Shown one piece after another: positions 28,472-37,338 of a DNA stretch of 64,000 nucleotides. Each line of letters starts with the position of its first letter. The stretch's first letter is position 1. This stretch comes from Vibrio chagasii (GTDB lineage Bacteria; Pseudomonadota; Gammaproteobacteria; Enterobacterales; Vibrionaceae): positions 310,001 through 374,000 of the forward strand of contig NZ_AP025465.1 of NCBI RefSeq assembly GCF_024347355.1. Reading direction: 5' to 3'. The notes below the pieces were generated by a model, which was given only the letters and a program-made list of their open reading frames with translations, did not search any database and was not told the DNA's origin. A program made the translations under genes and the position numbers.

Positions 28472-29026
28472 ATGGCTAGCCGTGGAGTTAACAAAGTTAT
28501 ATTAGTGGGTAACCTAGGTAATGACCCAGAAATTCGTTACATGCCAAATGGCGGCGCAGTAGCGAACATTACCATTGCAACGTCAGAGTCATGGCGTGAT
28601 AAAGCAACTGGCGAACAGCGTGAAAAAACAGAATGGCACCGTGTTGCTCTGTTTGGCAAGTTAGCTGAAGTTGCTGGAGAGTACCTACGTAAAGGTTCTC
28701 AAGTTTACATTGAAGGTCAACTGCAAACTCGTAAATGGCAAGATCAAAGCGGTCAAGATCGCTACACAACTGAAGTTGTGGTTCAAGGCTTTAACGGCGT
28801 AATGCAAATGCTAGGAGGTCGTGCTCAAGGTGGCGCACCAGCTCAAGGCGGCATGGGTGGCCAGCAACAGCAAGGCGGTTGGGGTCAACCTCAGCAGCCG
28901 CAACAGCAGCAGCAATACAGTGCCCCAGCTCAACAGCAGTCGAAAGCACCTCAACAAGCTCCTCAGCAGGCTCAACCTCAATATAATGAGCCTCCGATGG
29001 ATTTTGATGATGACATCCCATTTTAA
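28472..29026 (+). CDS. ssb: Single-stranded DNA-binding protein
   Basis: 184 residues. The OB-fold covers residues 1-110 ([30 protein letters not shown]). A linker of glycine, glutamine and proline follows (about 115-172), then the acidic tip MDFDDDIPF, which binds partner repair and replication proteins. It coats single-stranded DNA in replication, repair and transformation. Start ATG has ggag 7 bases upstream. The gene is monocistronic, closed by a terminator. Its neighbour qstR controls DNA uptake, a process in which Ssb may also act. Confidence 0.98.
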   Translation: MASRGVNKVILVGNLGNDPEIRYMPNGGAVANITIATSESWRDKATGEQREKTEWHRVALFGKLAEVAGEYLRKGSQVYIEGQLQTRKWQDQSGQDRYTTEVVVQGFNGVMQMLGGRAQGGAPAQGGMGGQQQQGGWGQPQQPQQQQQYSAPAQQQSKAPQQAPQQAQPQYNEPPMDFDDDIPF

Positions 29027-29067
29027 GCCCTGTTTTTAATATATTATAAAGACAGTATTAATTTGGA

Positions 29068-29094
29068 AAGAGCCGCGATTATCGCGGCTTTTTG
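29068..29094 (+). terminator. Terminator of ssb
   Basis: Stem agccgcga/tcgcggct, loop tta, followed by ttttt. It separates ssb from the msh operon. Confidence 0.88.
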
Positions 29095-29132
29095 CTACCT
29101 AGAATTCTTAACGCTTTATTAACAACCTCAAT

Positions 29133-29161
29133 TTATAGTATAAGTAGTAATACGGTATAAT
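29133..29161 (+). promoter_or_regulatory. Promoter of the mshH-F operon
   Basis: A consensus -10 TATAAT (29156-29161) is preceded 17 bases earlier by a weak -35 (ttatag). Its position makes a TTG start at 29167 unlikely, because transcription would begin about there. Confidence 0.55.
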
Positions 29162-29187
29162 GTGAGTTGAAAAGGATTTCTTTATTC

Positions 29188-31203
29188 ATGAGATATACCC
29201 CCACACTAAAATTGAGCACCCGTTTGGTCGCATTTGTCACCGTGATAGTGATCAGTGCGATGTTCATTCTTTTTATTGGTGGCACCCTATCATTTAAGCG
29301 TATCGGACAAGAGTATTTAGACCATTATTTGGTGGGTATTGTCGACGTTGTAGATAAAGAAATGGAAGACCCAGGCGCTGCATATTCAATGCAACGTTGG
29401 ATGCCTAAGATGTTGCAAGCAAGCAACATTGTTGAGATGAAACTCTCGAATAAGACCGGCATTGTTTATCGCTTCAAAGATACTTCACCACAGATTGATC
29501 CTAGTCGCCTTTATGAAAAGAGCTTTGTATTAGAGCGAAATACCGGTTATCAAATCGAGTTTAAGGCTCTGCCTCCTTATATTGGATACAGCTACTCATT
29601 GGAAGCAATGTGGTCGATTACTTTAGCGGTCGCTTTGATTATATTTTGCCTAGCTCGTGGCGTTCGATGGCTAAAAGAGCAATTGATGGGATCTGAAATG
29701 CTGGAAGAGCGTGGAAGGATGATTCTTGCTGGGCAGGTTGAGGCTCATGCCAAAGGTGATGAGCGAGAGTGGCCTTTTACCGCGAGTGAAGCTCTCGATG
29801 TTCTTATTGAAGAGTTAAAAGACGCTCGGCAAGAGCGTAGTCGTTTCGATACCTTTATTCGTACTCATACCTTCTTAGATAAACTCACAGGCACCGCCAA
29901 CAGAGTACTATTTGATAACAAGCTTGAATCGGCACTGCATGAAAGTGGTGCGCGTGGTGGTGTGCTGTTAATACGTATCGATGAGTGGGAACAGGTACGT
30001 GATGATAATGATAAACAAGTTACAGATAATTTTATTATTGAGGTTGGTGAAATTTTATCGAATATCGTTCAGAGATACCCAGATGTAATTTTTTCTCGCT
30101 ATTACGAAGCCGATTTTGCTGTATTTATTCCGCATCAAGGTGCTAAAGATATTGCAACACTGGCAGCCCAGTGTTTAAGACAACTTGATAAGCTAACACC
30201 ACCAGAGCCTTTAGAGTCAGATAATTGGTGCCATATCGGTGTGACCATGTACACCGAAGGTGAACGTCACAGCCAAATCATGAGTGAAACAGAAACGGCA
30301 TTAAAAAGTGCGCAATTGGAGCGTATTAATAACTGGAGCCGCTTCCCGAAACAAAACAAAAATGATCTTGATAGAGGTAGCGTTCGCTGGAGGACGCTGC
30401 TTGATACAGCGTTGATTCCTGATAATTTAGTAATCTTTGCCCAGCGGTGTTATCTTATGTCAGAGGTGGGTCAAGTTAATGAATTGCATAGAGAAATATT
30501 TACTAGAATTCAGGACCCAGAGAGAGGCTTATTGAAATCCTCTCGATTCATGCCTGCGGTAGAGCAAGTGGGTTATCAAGCTCAAATGGATCAATCGGTT
30601 TTGAAGGTGGTGTTGAAATCATTAAAAGAATCAACTCAACCTATTTATTATTCAATTAACCTCAATGTCACGCCATTTGCGAGTAAGCAACATTTTAAAT
30701 GGTTTAGGAGTGAATTGCTGCAGCTCTCTGCACAGCATCGTTCGCAACTCGCTTTTGAGTTCTCTGAGGGGGATCTCATTGCCCATCTTGATTATATGAG
30801 GCCAGTGGCGAAGATGCTGCGCGGACTGGGGTGCAAAATCATTGTTGGTCAAGCTGGGCGAACTATTGTCAGTACTCATTACATCAAGGACCTGAAGGTT
30901 GACTATATAAAGCTTCATCGAAGTTTGATTAAGAGAATCGATCAACGGCATGAGAATCAGCTGTTTGTCCGTAGTTTAGTCGGGGCATGTGGTGACGCCC
31001 CAACTCAAGTAATTGCGGTGGGAGTTGAGACAAAACAAGAAAAGAACACTTTGATAGAAATAGGTATAAACGGCTATCAGGGAAGGTATTTCGACAAAGA
31101 ACAACAAATTATCCCTTTGCCTAATAAAGACTCAAAGTCAGTGAAAACTGAATCGTTAGTAAAAATTGGTCGAAGAAATCGATGGCGTAAGAGTAGTAGC
31201 TAA
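29188..31203 (+). CDS. mshH: MshH, CsrD-like regulator with degenerate GGDEF and EAL domains
   Basis: 671 residues from the ATG at 29188 (MRYTPTLKL), which has aaaagga about 12 bases upstream. A longer TTG start lies at the predicted transcription start and was rejected. Membrane segments near residues 13-33 and 132-155 flank a periplasmic domain. Then come a HAMP-like linker/coiled coil, a GGDEF-like domain in which the signature is RYYEADFAVF, and an EAL-like domain with EFSEGD where EAL should be. Both catalytic signatures are lost, as in E. coli CsrD, which promotes RNase E decay of the CsrB/C sRNAs. It is the first gene of the pilus cluster, 2 bases before mshI. Confidence 0.88.
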   Translation: MRYTPTLKLSTRLVAFVTVIVISAMFILFIGGTLSFKRIGQEYLDHYLVGIVDVVDKEMEDPGAAYSMQRWMPKMLQASNIVEMKLSNKTGIVYRFKDTSPQIDPSRLYEKSFVLERNTGYQIEFKALPPYIGYSYSLEAMWSITLAVALIIFCLARGVRWLKEQLMGSEMLEERGRMILAGQVEAHAKGDEREWPFTASEALDVLIEELKDARQERSRFDTFIRTHTFLDKLTGTANRVLFDNKLESALHESGARGGVLLIRIDEWEQVRDDNDKQVTDNFIIEVGEILSNIVQRYPDVIFSRYYEADFAVFIPHQGAKDIATLAAQCLRQLDKLTPPEPLESDNWCHIGVTMYTEGERHSQIMSETETALKSAQLERINNWSRFPKQNKNDLDRGSVRWRTLLDTALIPDNLVIFAQRCYLMSEVGQVNELHREIFTRIQDPERGLLKSSRFMPAVEQVGYQAQMDQSVLKVVLKSLKESTQPIYYSINLNVTPFASKQHFKWFRSELLQLSAQHRSQLAFEFSEGDLIAHLDYMRPVAKMLRGLGCKIIVGQAGRTIVSTHYIKDLKVDYIKLHRSLIKRIDQRHENQLFVRSLVGACGDAPTQVIAVGVETKQEKNTLIEIGINGYQGRYFDKEQQIIPLPNKDSKSVKTESLVKIGRRNRWRKSSS

Positions 31204-31205
31204 GT

Positions 31206-32648
31206 ATGAATTTTAAAGCGATTGTAGACAAATTGAAGCCAAGCAAAAGCGATGGCAACACTCAAGTTGTCATGCTGGGCAACGATGCTGTCTATATTTC
31301 ATCGACAGGGCAAGAATCCCAAGTAATCAGTATTCCTTTCGTTAATGGTGACTGGGAAAGTGCGCTGAAAAAGTCGTTAAATAGTGGGGAGTTTACCAGC
31401 AATACTCTTCAACTTATTGTTAGTACCAACTATTACCAAACCCATCAGCTTGATAAGCCGGACATCCCAGAAAACGAATGGTCGGTAGCCCTACCATTTC
31501 TACTCAAAGACCTTGTTGCGGAGAGAGTTACGGAGATCACCGCGAGTGCGGTTGCTCTACCAACTTCGAATAAGCTACAAGTGTATGTATTGCCGAAAAA
31601 GCTATTGGACAAGCTGGTTAATATTACGAGCTCGGCGCAAATTGAGCTCAAAGGTGTAGTGCCAGAAGATGAAATCTGGGGTTATAGTGCTAGTGAACTG
31701 TCGAATTTTATCCTTTTACAACGCAGTACTAATTCGCACTTCAAGCTGGGTGCGTTTGTTGAACATACCGTTTGTTTCCAAAGAACCATTCGTAGTGTTG
31801 TGCCCCCCTTAACTGGAGTGGCGTCCAGTGCTCTGCAATTAGATGGCCTTGCCTTGGAGCTTCAACGCTCTATTGATTATTTGTCTTCTCAAATTAAAGG
31901 CACGCAGCTTCATCAATTAAAGCTCTGTTGTGATGAAGAGGATGAAGCGGAATTACAAAGTGCGTTAAATAATACACTGAGTTCGACGGTCTCTTTGCTC
32001 GTTGAAGGAGAGCGTGGAAACTCTGAGAGTTTTTTGGTTCAACTTGCGGCTAAAAAAGAGACGTTTAACGTCAATCTTTACCCTGAGCATTTAAAGCCTA
32101 AAAAAGAGTATTTTACTTTAGCGAATGTCGCTGCGAGTTGGGGAGTGGTTGGTGCATTGTTGCTTGGCAGTTACTTTGTGATGAACTACCAAGCTTCCAA
32201 CTTAGATGCTGAATTAACAGCTCTGCAACAAGAGTCGAGCCAGCTTAACAAGCAACTTAACCAATTGAATAGTAAGTTAACTCAACATAAACCTTCCCCT
32301 GATAAAGTAGCGGCAGTTGAGCGTCTCAAACGTGAGACTCAAGCAAAAAAAGAGGCGTTAAAGGCGGTTGGACAATACGACGAATCTCAGCAAGTCGGGT
32401 ATTCTGGCGTCATGAATTCCTTAGCTCAATTAGGCAGAAATGACATCTCTCTTTCGCACATCTATATGACCCATGACACGCTAGATATGAGTGGCTTCGC
32501 TCGTAATGCGAATGTCGTCCCTAACTGGATTGGCCAATTTAAAAATGAGCTTAATCTTGTTGGTCGTTCTTTTGAAAAACTGAAAATAGGTCGTAATGAT
32601 CAAGATGTGGTGACCTTTGAGTTAAGTACTCGTAGGGAGAGCAAGTAA
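31206..32648 (+). CDS. mshI: MSHA biogenesis protein MshI (PilM/PilN-like)
   Basis: 480 residues. The N-terminal about 280 resemble the actin-like PilM/GspL cytoplasmic fold, with little conserved motif. A single membrane segment (ASWGVVGALLLGSYFVMNY, about residues 310-328) is followed by a coiled coil (LQQESSQLNKQLNQLNSKL) and a small periplasmic PilN-like ferredoxin domain. It thus looks like a PilM-PilN fusion acting in the inner-membrane alignment complex. The mshI stop and mshJ start overlap by one base, so translation is probably coupled. It is recognised mainly by order in the locus. Confidence 0.85.
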   Translation: MNFKAIVDKLKPSKSDGNTQVVMLGNDAVYISSTGQESQVISIPFVNGDWESALKKSLNSGEFTSNTLQLIVSTNYYQTHQLDKPDIPENEWSVALPFLLKDLVAERVTEITASAVALPTSNKLQVYVLPKKLLDKLVNITSSAQIELKGVVPEDEIWGYSASELSNFILLQRSTNSHFKLGAFVEHTVCFQRTIRSVVPPLTGVASSALQLDGLALELQRSIDYLSSQIKGTQLHQLKLCCDEEDEAELQSALNNTLSSTVSLLVEGERGNSESFLVQLAAKKETFNVNLYPEHLKPKKEYFTLANVAASWGVVGALLLGSYFVMNYQASNLDAELTALQQESSQLNKQLNQLNSKLTQHKPSPDKVAAVERLKRETQAKKEALKAVGQYDESQQVGYSGVMNSLAQLGRNDISLSHIYMTHDTLDMSGFARNANVVPNWIGQFKNELNLVGRSFEKLKIGRNDQDVVTFELSTRRESK

Positions 32649-33295
32649 TGCAGCAGTGGAATCAGCTTAGCGATAAGTTTCTTGCATTAAGCCTAAGAGA
32701 GAAGTGGCTGCTTTTCGTGTGTGGTTTCGTTGGTCTCTCCATGTTGCTATTTACTTTACTGGTGGAGCCTGCATACCTCGAGTTGCAAGCTAAAAACGCC
32801 AAAATGACGAATTTGACTCAGTCGAATCAGAGGCAGCAAGGTGAGTTACTTGTTCTGCAAGCTAAATTGAACAAAGACCCTGATAAAGAGATCAACCTCG
32901 AATACAAAAAACTGATGAGAGAGAGTCAAGAACTGTCTCTCGAACTTGCCGAAATGATTGATGGGTTGATTTCGCCATCCCAAATGTCGCAATTGCTCGA
33001 AAGTGTACTTAATGCAGGTAATGGCTTGAAATTGGAGTCGTTGGAGTCACTTAAGCCAGAAGCGATTTCGAACAACAAAGAGACCAGTGAATATTCAGGT
33101 TATTTTCTTCACCCGGTGAGAATGGAATTGACCGGTAGTTACTTTGACATTGCAGCTTACCTTGAGGCTCTTGAGTCTCTTCCTGTGAGCTACTACTGGC
33201 GTACATTTGAATACACAGTAGAAGAATACCCGAAAGCTCGACTTGTATTTGAGGTTTACACATTAGGTACTAGACAGGAGTTTATCGGTGGTTAG
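32648..33295 (+). CDS. mshJ: MSHA biogenesis protein MshJ (PilO/GspM-like)
   Basis: 215 residues. There is a short cytoplasmic start, one membrane segment (LLFVCGFVGLSMLLFTLLV, about 20-38), then a coiled coil and a periplasmic domain. This is the PilO/GspM layout, pairing with the PilN part of MshI. Function is inferred from topology and position. Confidence 0.85.
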   Translation: MQQWNQLSDKFLALSLREKWLLFVCGFVGLSMLLFTLLVEPAYLELQAKNAKMTNLTQSNQRQQGELLVLQAKLNKDPDKEINLEYKKLMRESQELSLELAEMIDGLISPSQMSQLLESVLNAGNGLKLESLESLKPEAISNNKETSEYSGYFLHPVRMELTGSYFDIAAYLEALESLPVSYYWRTFEYTVEEYPKARLVFEVYTLGTRQEFIGG

Positions 33296-33620
33296 AGCTC
33301 TATTGTTGTCTCTGCTGCTTACCAGTTCATTGGTTTCGGCAGAGCAAGATCCAACCGCTCCTCTGGGTTGGATGGCACCTCAGCAAAAAACAGCGCCGGC
33401 GAAGAAAGCGCCAACTCATTATCGTTTACCCTCTTTGGAAAGTATCGTGTGTAAAGCGGATACGCCTTGCTACGCCATTCTCAATGGTGAAATTGTTGCT
33501 CAAGGGGAGATGGTAAGAGGGTATCGAGTTAAGAAAATAGATTCAGAATACGTCACTCTGCAGAGAAGCTCTAAGCAGTGGAAATTAGAGATGTTCTCTT
33601 TAGATATTAAGAATAATTAA
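33288..33620 (+). CDS. mshK: MSHA biogenesis protein MshK (PilP-like)
   Basis: 110 residues with a cleavable signal peptide (VRALLLSLLLTSSLVSA, then EQDPTAPLGW). The small beta domain has YRLPSLESIVC and ends in a KIDSEYVTLQR block, as in PilP/GspC homology-region proteins that link the inner-membrane complex to the secretin. The start is GTG at 33288 with aggag 7 bases upstream, overlapping mshJ by 8 bases. A short protein, but well supported by context. Confidence 0.85.
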   Translation: MVRALLLSLLLTSSLVSAEQDPTAPLGWMAPQQKTAPAKKAPTHYRLPSLESIVCKADTPCYAILNGEIVAQGEMVRGYRVKKIDSEYVTLQRSSKQWKLEMFSLDIKNN

Positions 33621-33635
33621 GGTTTGAGTGAAGAC

Positions 33636-35303
33636 ATGCGTAAACTTGTAGTAGCAATCCTAGTGTCATCTTTGGTCGGTTGTTCGATGGGGCATCGTGA
33701 CCCTGTTGAGATAAAAGAGTCTTTAAACGAATCTATTAATGAAGCGAACAGCAAGGCGCTTCACGACCTGCCTTTGTCTGTACAAGATGACCTTATGCCT
33801 CAGCTTAATACTGATGCTATGTCTCCTGTGGTGGAAACCGTGAAGCGTTTCCGTATTCAAGCAAAAGGTGTCGAAGCGAGAACCTTCTTTGCCAGTTTAG
33901 TGAAAGGCACAGAATACAGTGCAGCGATTCATCCTAGCGTGTCTGGAAAGCTTACGCTGAACTTAACGGATGTGACGCTAGATGAGGTGCTGGCTGTAGC
34001 TCAGGACATGTATGGCTACGATATTGAAAAGCGCGGCAAAGTGATTCAAGTCTACCCTGCAGGCCTTCGCACTGTGACGATCCCTGTCGACTACTTACAG
34101 GTTAAACGTGCTGGTCGCTCGTTGACTACGATAACGACGGGGACGATCTCTAATTCAGACAACAGTTCGTCGAGATCTTCAAGTTCGGACTTGAATTCGT
34201 CGAATTCATCTAACTCTTCAAATAATTCAAACTCTACCTCGAACGGTGGTACTGAGATTCAAACCACTTCTGAAAGTGATTTTTGGCCACAACTTGAGGC
34301 TGCGGTTGCACACCTAATTGGTTCTGGAAATGGGCAAAGTGTTGTCGTAACACCTCAAGCGAGTGTGATTACGGTTCGTGCTTTCCCTGATGAAATTCGT
34401 GAGGTTCGCGAGTTCTTAGGTGTTTCCCAACAGCGCTTGCAACGCCAAGTTATCCTTGAAGCCAAAATCATGGAAGTGACGTTGAGTGATGGCTACCAGC
34501 AAGGTATTAACTGGACGAAAATGTTCTCGTCGAACGGAACTAATTACACGATTGGTATGGGCTCTATCGTCAAGGATGCGGCAGGTACTATTATCCCAAG
34601 TTCATTACCAGGGATGGATCCAATTGGTCTTGCTTTGGGGGGCCAATCTAATCTCGTTGTTTCTGGTGGTAGCTTTGAAGCCGTATTAAGTTTCATGGAT
34701 ACACAGGGTGACTTGAACGTACTGTCTAGCCCTAGAGTGACGGCTGCGAATAACCAAAAAGCGGTGATCAAAGTAGGTACTGATGAATACTACGTGACTG
34801 AGTTATCAAGCGCAGTAGGGAGTGGTGATAATGCCAATGTGGTTCCTGAAGTGGAGTTGACACCATTCTTCTCAGGTATTTCTTTAGATGTGACTCCTCA
34901 GATTGATGATAAAGGCAATGTGTTTCTTCATGTTCACCCTGCGGTTATCGAGGTCAATGAAGAAATGAAAGAACTTAACCTTGGTTTAACTACAGGAGTC
35001 GTGCAGCTTCCGCTAGCGAAAAGTTCTATTCGTGAGTCTGACTCGGTGATTCGTGCACAAGATGGTGATGTAGTGGTTATTGGCGGTTTGATGAAATCCA
35101 GTACCAGTGATGTGACCTCTAAGATTCCATTTTTAGGTGATATTCCAGCTTTAGGGCACTTATTCCGCAACACCAACCAATTGACACAAAAGACTGAGCT
35201 TGTCATTTTGCTTAAACCGACGGTTGTGGGTGTGAATACTTGGCAAACTGAGCTGGAGCGTTCTCGTAATTTACTTCAGGAATGGTTCCCAGATGAAGAG
35301 TAA
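33636..35303 (+). CDS. mshL: Secretin MshL (outer-membrane pilus channel)
   Basis: 555 residues from the ATG at 33636 (MRKLVVAILV), which begins a lipoprotein signal with lipobox LVGC. A TTG 12 bases earlier was judged less likely. The order is: N-terminal STN/N0 domain (FRIQAKGVEARTFFASLV), a Ser/Asn-rich linker (about residues 170-205), N1-type domain (VVVTPQASVITVRAFP), and the C-terminal secretin core ending in RESDSVIRAQDGDVVVIGGLM and KTELVILLKPTVV. It forms the multimeric gate for the growing MSHA pilus. It lies 15 bases after mshK. Confidence 0.93.
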   Translation: MRKLVVAILVSSLVGCSMGHRDPVEIKESLNESINEANSKALHDLPLSVQDDLMPQLNTDAMSPVVETVKRFRIQAKGVEARTFFASLVKGTEYSAAIHPSVSGKLTLNLTDVTLDEVLAVAQDMYGYDIEKRGKVIQVYPAGLRTVTIPVDYLQVKRAGRSLTTITTGTISNSDNSSSRSSSSDLNSSNSSNSSNNSNSTSNGGTEIQTTSESDFWPQLEAAVAHLIGSGNGQSVVVTPQASVITVRAFPDEIREVREFLGVSQQRLQRQVILEAKIMEVTLSDGYQQGINWTKMFSSNGTNYTIGMGSIVKDAAGTIIPSSLPGMDPIGLALGGQSNLVVSGGSFEAVLSFMDTQGDLNVLSSPRVTAANNQKAVIKVGTDEYYVTELSSAVGSGDNANVVPEVELTPFFSGISLDVTPQIDDKGNVFLHVHPAVIEVNEEMKELNLGLTTGVVQLPLAKSSIRESDSVIRAQDGDVVVIGGLMKSSTSDVTSKIPFLGDIPALGHLFRNTNQLTQKTELVILLKPTVVGVNTWQTELERSRNLLQEWFPDEE

Positions 35304-35350
35304 CTGCGCCATTTGTAAGCTGGCAGCGCTTTAATAAGCTGGGCGAACCT

Positions 35351-36190
35351 ATGTATCAAACTCATTTTGGTTTTGAACAGCTGCCATTTACTTTAACGCC
35401 GAATACCGATTTTTTTTACGGATTAGCCCCGCATTTTGAGGCTATTCAAACGGTCATTTCGGCGTTAGAGATGGGAGAGGGCGTCATCAAGGTGACTGGA
35501 GAAGTAGGCACCGGTAAGACAATGGTTTGCCGGATGTTGGTCAATCACCTAAAAGACTGTACCGCATTAATTTACTTGCCAAATCCTGTGTTGTCTGGAG
35601 CTGACTTACGTCATGCAGTCGCCAAAGAGCTTGATTTAACGGTTGAGAATGAAGCCTCTCTGGTGGATAACATTCAACATAAGTTGATTGAACTGCATAA
35701 CTCAGGTTTAAGAGTGGTTGCGATTATTGACGAAGCGCAAGCTCTCTCTGACGAAGCACTAGAGACATTGAGATTGTTCGGCAATCTGGAAACTGAAGAC
35801 AAGAAACTACTTCAGATAGTGTTGCTTGGGCAGCCAGAACTAGATACTCGCTTAGAGGCTTATCATCTAAGACAATTTCGTCAAAGAATCACTTTTAGTT
35901 CGACATTAAGGGCGCTAACTCTTGATGAGACGGTGGCTTATATTGATAACCGAATTGCTAAATCAGGCGGCAGCCCAGAACTGTTCAGTTTGAATCAAAA
36001 AAAAGCGATTTGTCGTTCTTCACAAGGTATCCCAAGGTTGATCAATCAGCTATGCCACAAGGCTTTACTGTTGTCGTTCAGTGAAAGCAAAAAAAATATC
36101 GATAACCAACATCTGTTCTCTGCGATGCATGAAACTTACGATGTGTGTAAGCCCAAATTTAAAACGCCAATACTGTGGGGTTGGAATTAA
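35351..36190 (+). CDS. mshM: MSHA biogenesis ATPase MshM (ExeA/GspA-like AAA+)
   Basis: 279 residues of the AAA_22/ExeA type. The N-terminal FGFEQLPFTLTPNTDFFY is typical of the family. Walker A is TGEVGTGKT (about 47-55) and Walker B is VVAIIDEAQAL. An arginine-rich sensor stretch is LRQFRQRITF. In ExeA-type proteins the ATPase helps insert or assemble the secretin. There is no peptidoglycan-binding domain, so this is a cytoplasmic short form. It ends 2 bases before mshN. Confidence 0.9.
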   Translation: MYQTHFGFEQLPFTLTPNTDFFYGLAPHFEAIQTVISALEMGEGVIKVTGEVGTGKTMVCRMLVNHLKDCTALIYLPNPVLSGADLRHAVAKELDLTVENEASLVDNIQHKLIELHNSGLRVVAIIDEAQALSDEALETLRLFGNLETEDKKLLQIVLLGQPELDTRLEAYHLRQFRQRITFSSTLRALTLDETVAYIDNRIAKSGGSPELFSLNQKKAICRSSQGIPRLINQLCHKALLLSFSESKKNIDNQHLFSAMHETYDVCKPKFKTPILWGWN

Positions 36191-36192
36191 TT

Positions 36193-37338
36193 ATGAGTGT
36201 CATTAATAACGCCTTGTCTGAATTGGCAAAGAAAAAATCAGCGACAGCAATAGAAGCCGCGGTCGTGCCTAAGGTAAAAACGCGCTCACCATTGGTGTGG
36301 GTAGCTGCAGGTTTTACGCTGAGCTTGGCCATGGGCGGTTGGGCGATATCACAGGGCCCAACGGTTGAGAACTCAATTTCTACTCGAGATAGGCAGGTTC
36401 AGGTCTCTGTTGTAGATAGATCGGCAGAAGTGCCTGCCATTGTTACTCAAGCTCCGTCATCGCCAACTAAGAAGTTAGTGACGGTCGATGCTTCCTATCT
36501 AACTCAAGTAAGCCCAGAAACAAGCTCTCGAAATCAGGCACCAGTTGTGGATTCAGCGGTTAAAACGCAACATATAACAAAACCTCAGGTACAAGCGAAA
36601 CCGACAGCAACAATAAAAGTAAATACGACACAAGTTCCTGAGCCGACCTTGATTGCGAGTGTTGCGAAGAGCAGCCCAGCTTCTATTTCTGATGAGCCAA
36701 AAGATTCAGAAAACAGTGCAATACTGATTGAACAAGTAGAACTGACACCAGAGCAGCTTTCTGTAAATGCTCAAGGGCGAGCTCAGAAAGCGCTCGATGC
36801 GAATGATCTTACTGGTGCATTGAAGGGATACAACGAAGCACTTCGTTATACGCCAAGAAATGAGGATGTTCGTCAAAAGCTCGCTATTCTCTATTTCGGC
36901 AAGGGTGACACTCGTAAAGCTTACGAACTTTTTCAGTCGGGCATTAAGCTCAACATCAATAGTGAAAAGCTACGTTTGGGTTTATCAAAACTGTTAGTTA
37001 AAGCGGACCAAGCAGAAGCAGCGTTAAGCCCTCTAATACATATGCCTCCGCATCCAACTCAAGAATACTTAGCAATGCGTGCTGCGCTGAGCCAAAAGTC
37101 ACAGCAAGAAGATATAGCACTGGAGAGTTACCAAAAGCTGGTCGAGATTGATTCTGAGAACGCTCGCTGGTGGCTAGGTTTAGCGATACAGCAAGAGCGG
37201 CAGTTGGATTTCGCTGCAGCAAAACAATCATATCAAGGTGCGTTAACTCGAGTCGGTATCTCATCTCAATCACAAAGCTTTGTGCGTGACCGATTGAAAA
37301 TAATCAGTGCTTTAGAGGAGAGCAGCCATGCAGATTAG
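36193..37338 (+). CDS. mshN: MSHA biogenesis protein MshN (TPR protein)
   Basis: 381 residues starting MSVINNALSELAKK. The ATG at 36193 lies 2 bases after the mshM stop, and an overlapping upstream ATG was rejected. One membrane segment (about 34-54, VWVAAGFTLSLAMGGWAI) is followed by a long low-complexity periplasmic stretch (about 60-185) and several TPR-like helical repeats (for example AQKALDANDLTGALKGYNEALRY). It may bind peptidoglycan or the secretin as an assembly scaffold. Function is inferred. Confidence 0.85.
   Translation: MSVINNALSELAKKKSATAIEAAVVPKVKTRSPLVWVAAGFTLSLAMGGWAISQGPTVENSISTRDRQVQVSVVDRSAEVPAIVTQAPSSPTKKLVTVDASYLTQVSPETSSRNQAPVVDSAVKTQHITKPQVQAKPTATIKVNTTQVPEPTLIASVAKSSPASISDEPKDSENSAILIEQVELTPEQLSVNAQGRAQKALDANDLTGALKGYNEALRYTPRNEDVRQKLAILYFGKGDTRKAYELFQSGIKLNINSEKLRLGLSKLLVKADQAEAALSPLIHMPPHPTQEYLAMRAALSQKSQQEDIALESYQKLVEIDSENARWWLGLAIQQERQLDFAAAKQSYQGALTRVGISSQSQSFVRDRLKIISALEESSHAD

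Noticed and set aside
28797..29000. Gln-rich repeats in ssb as a frameshift or slippage site
   Set aside because: The frame is intact to the normal DFDDDIPF end. Such Q/G/P linkers are usual in vibrio Ssb.
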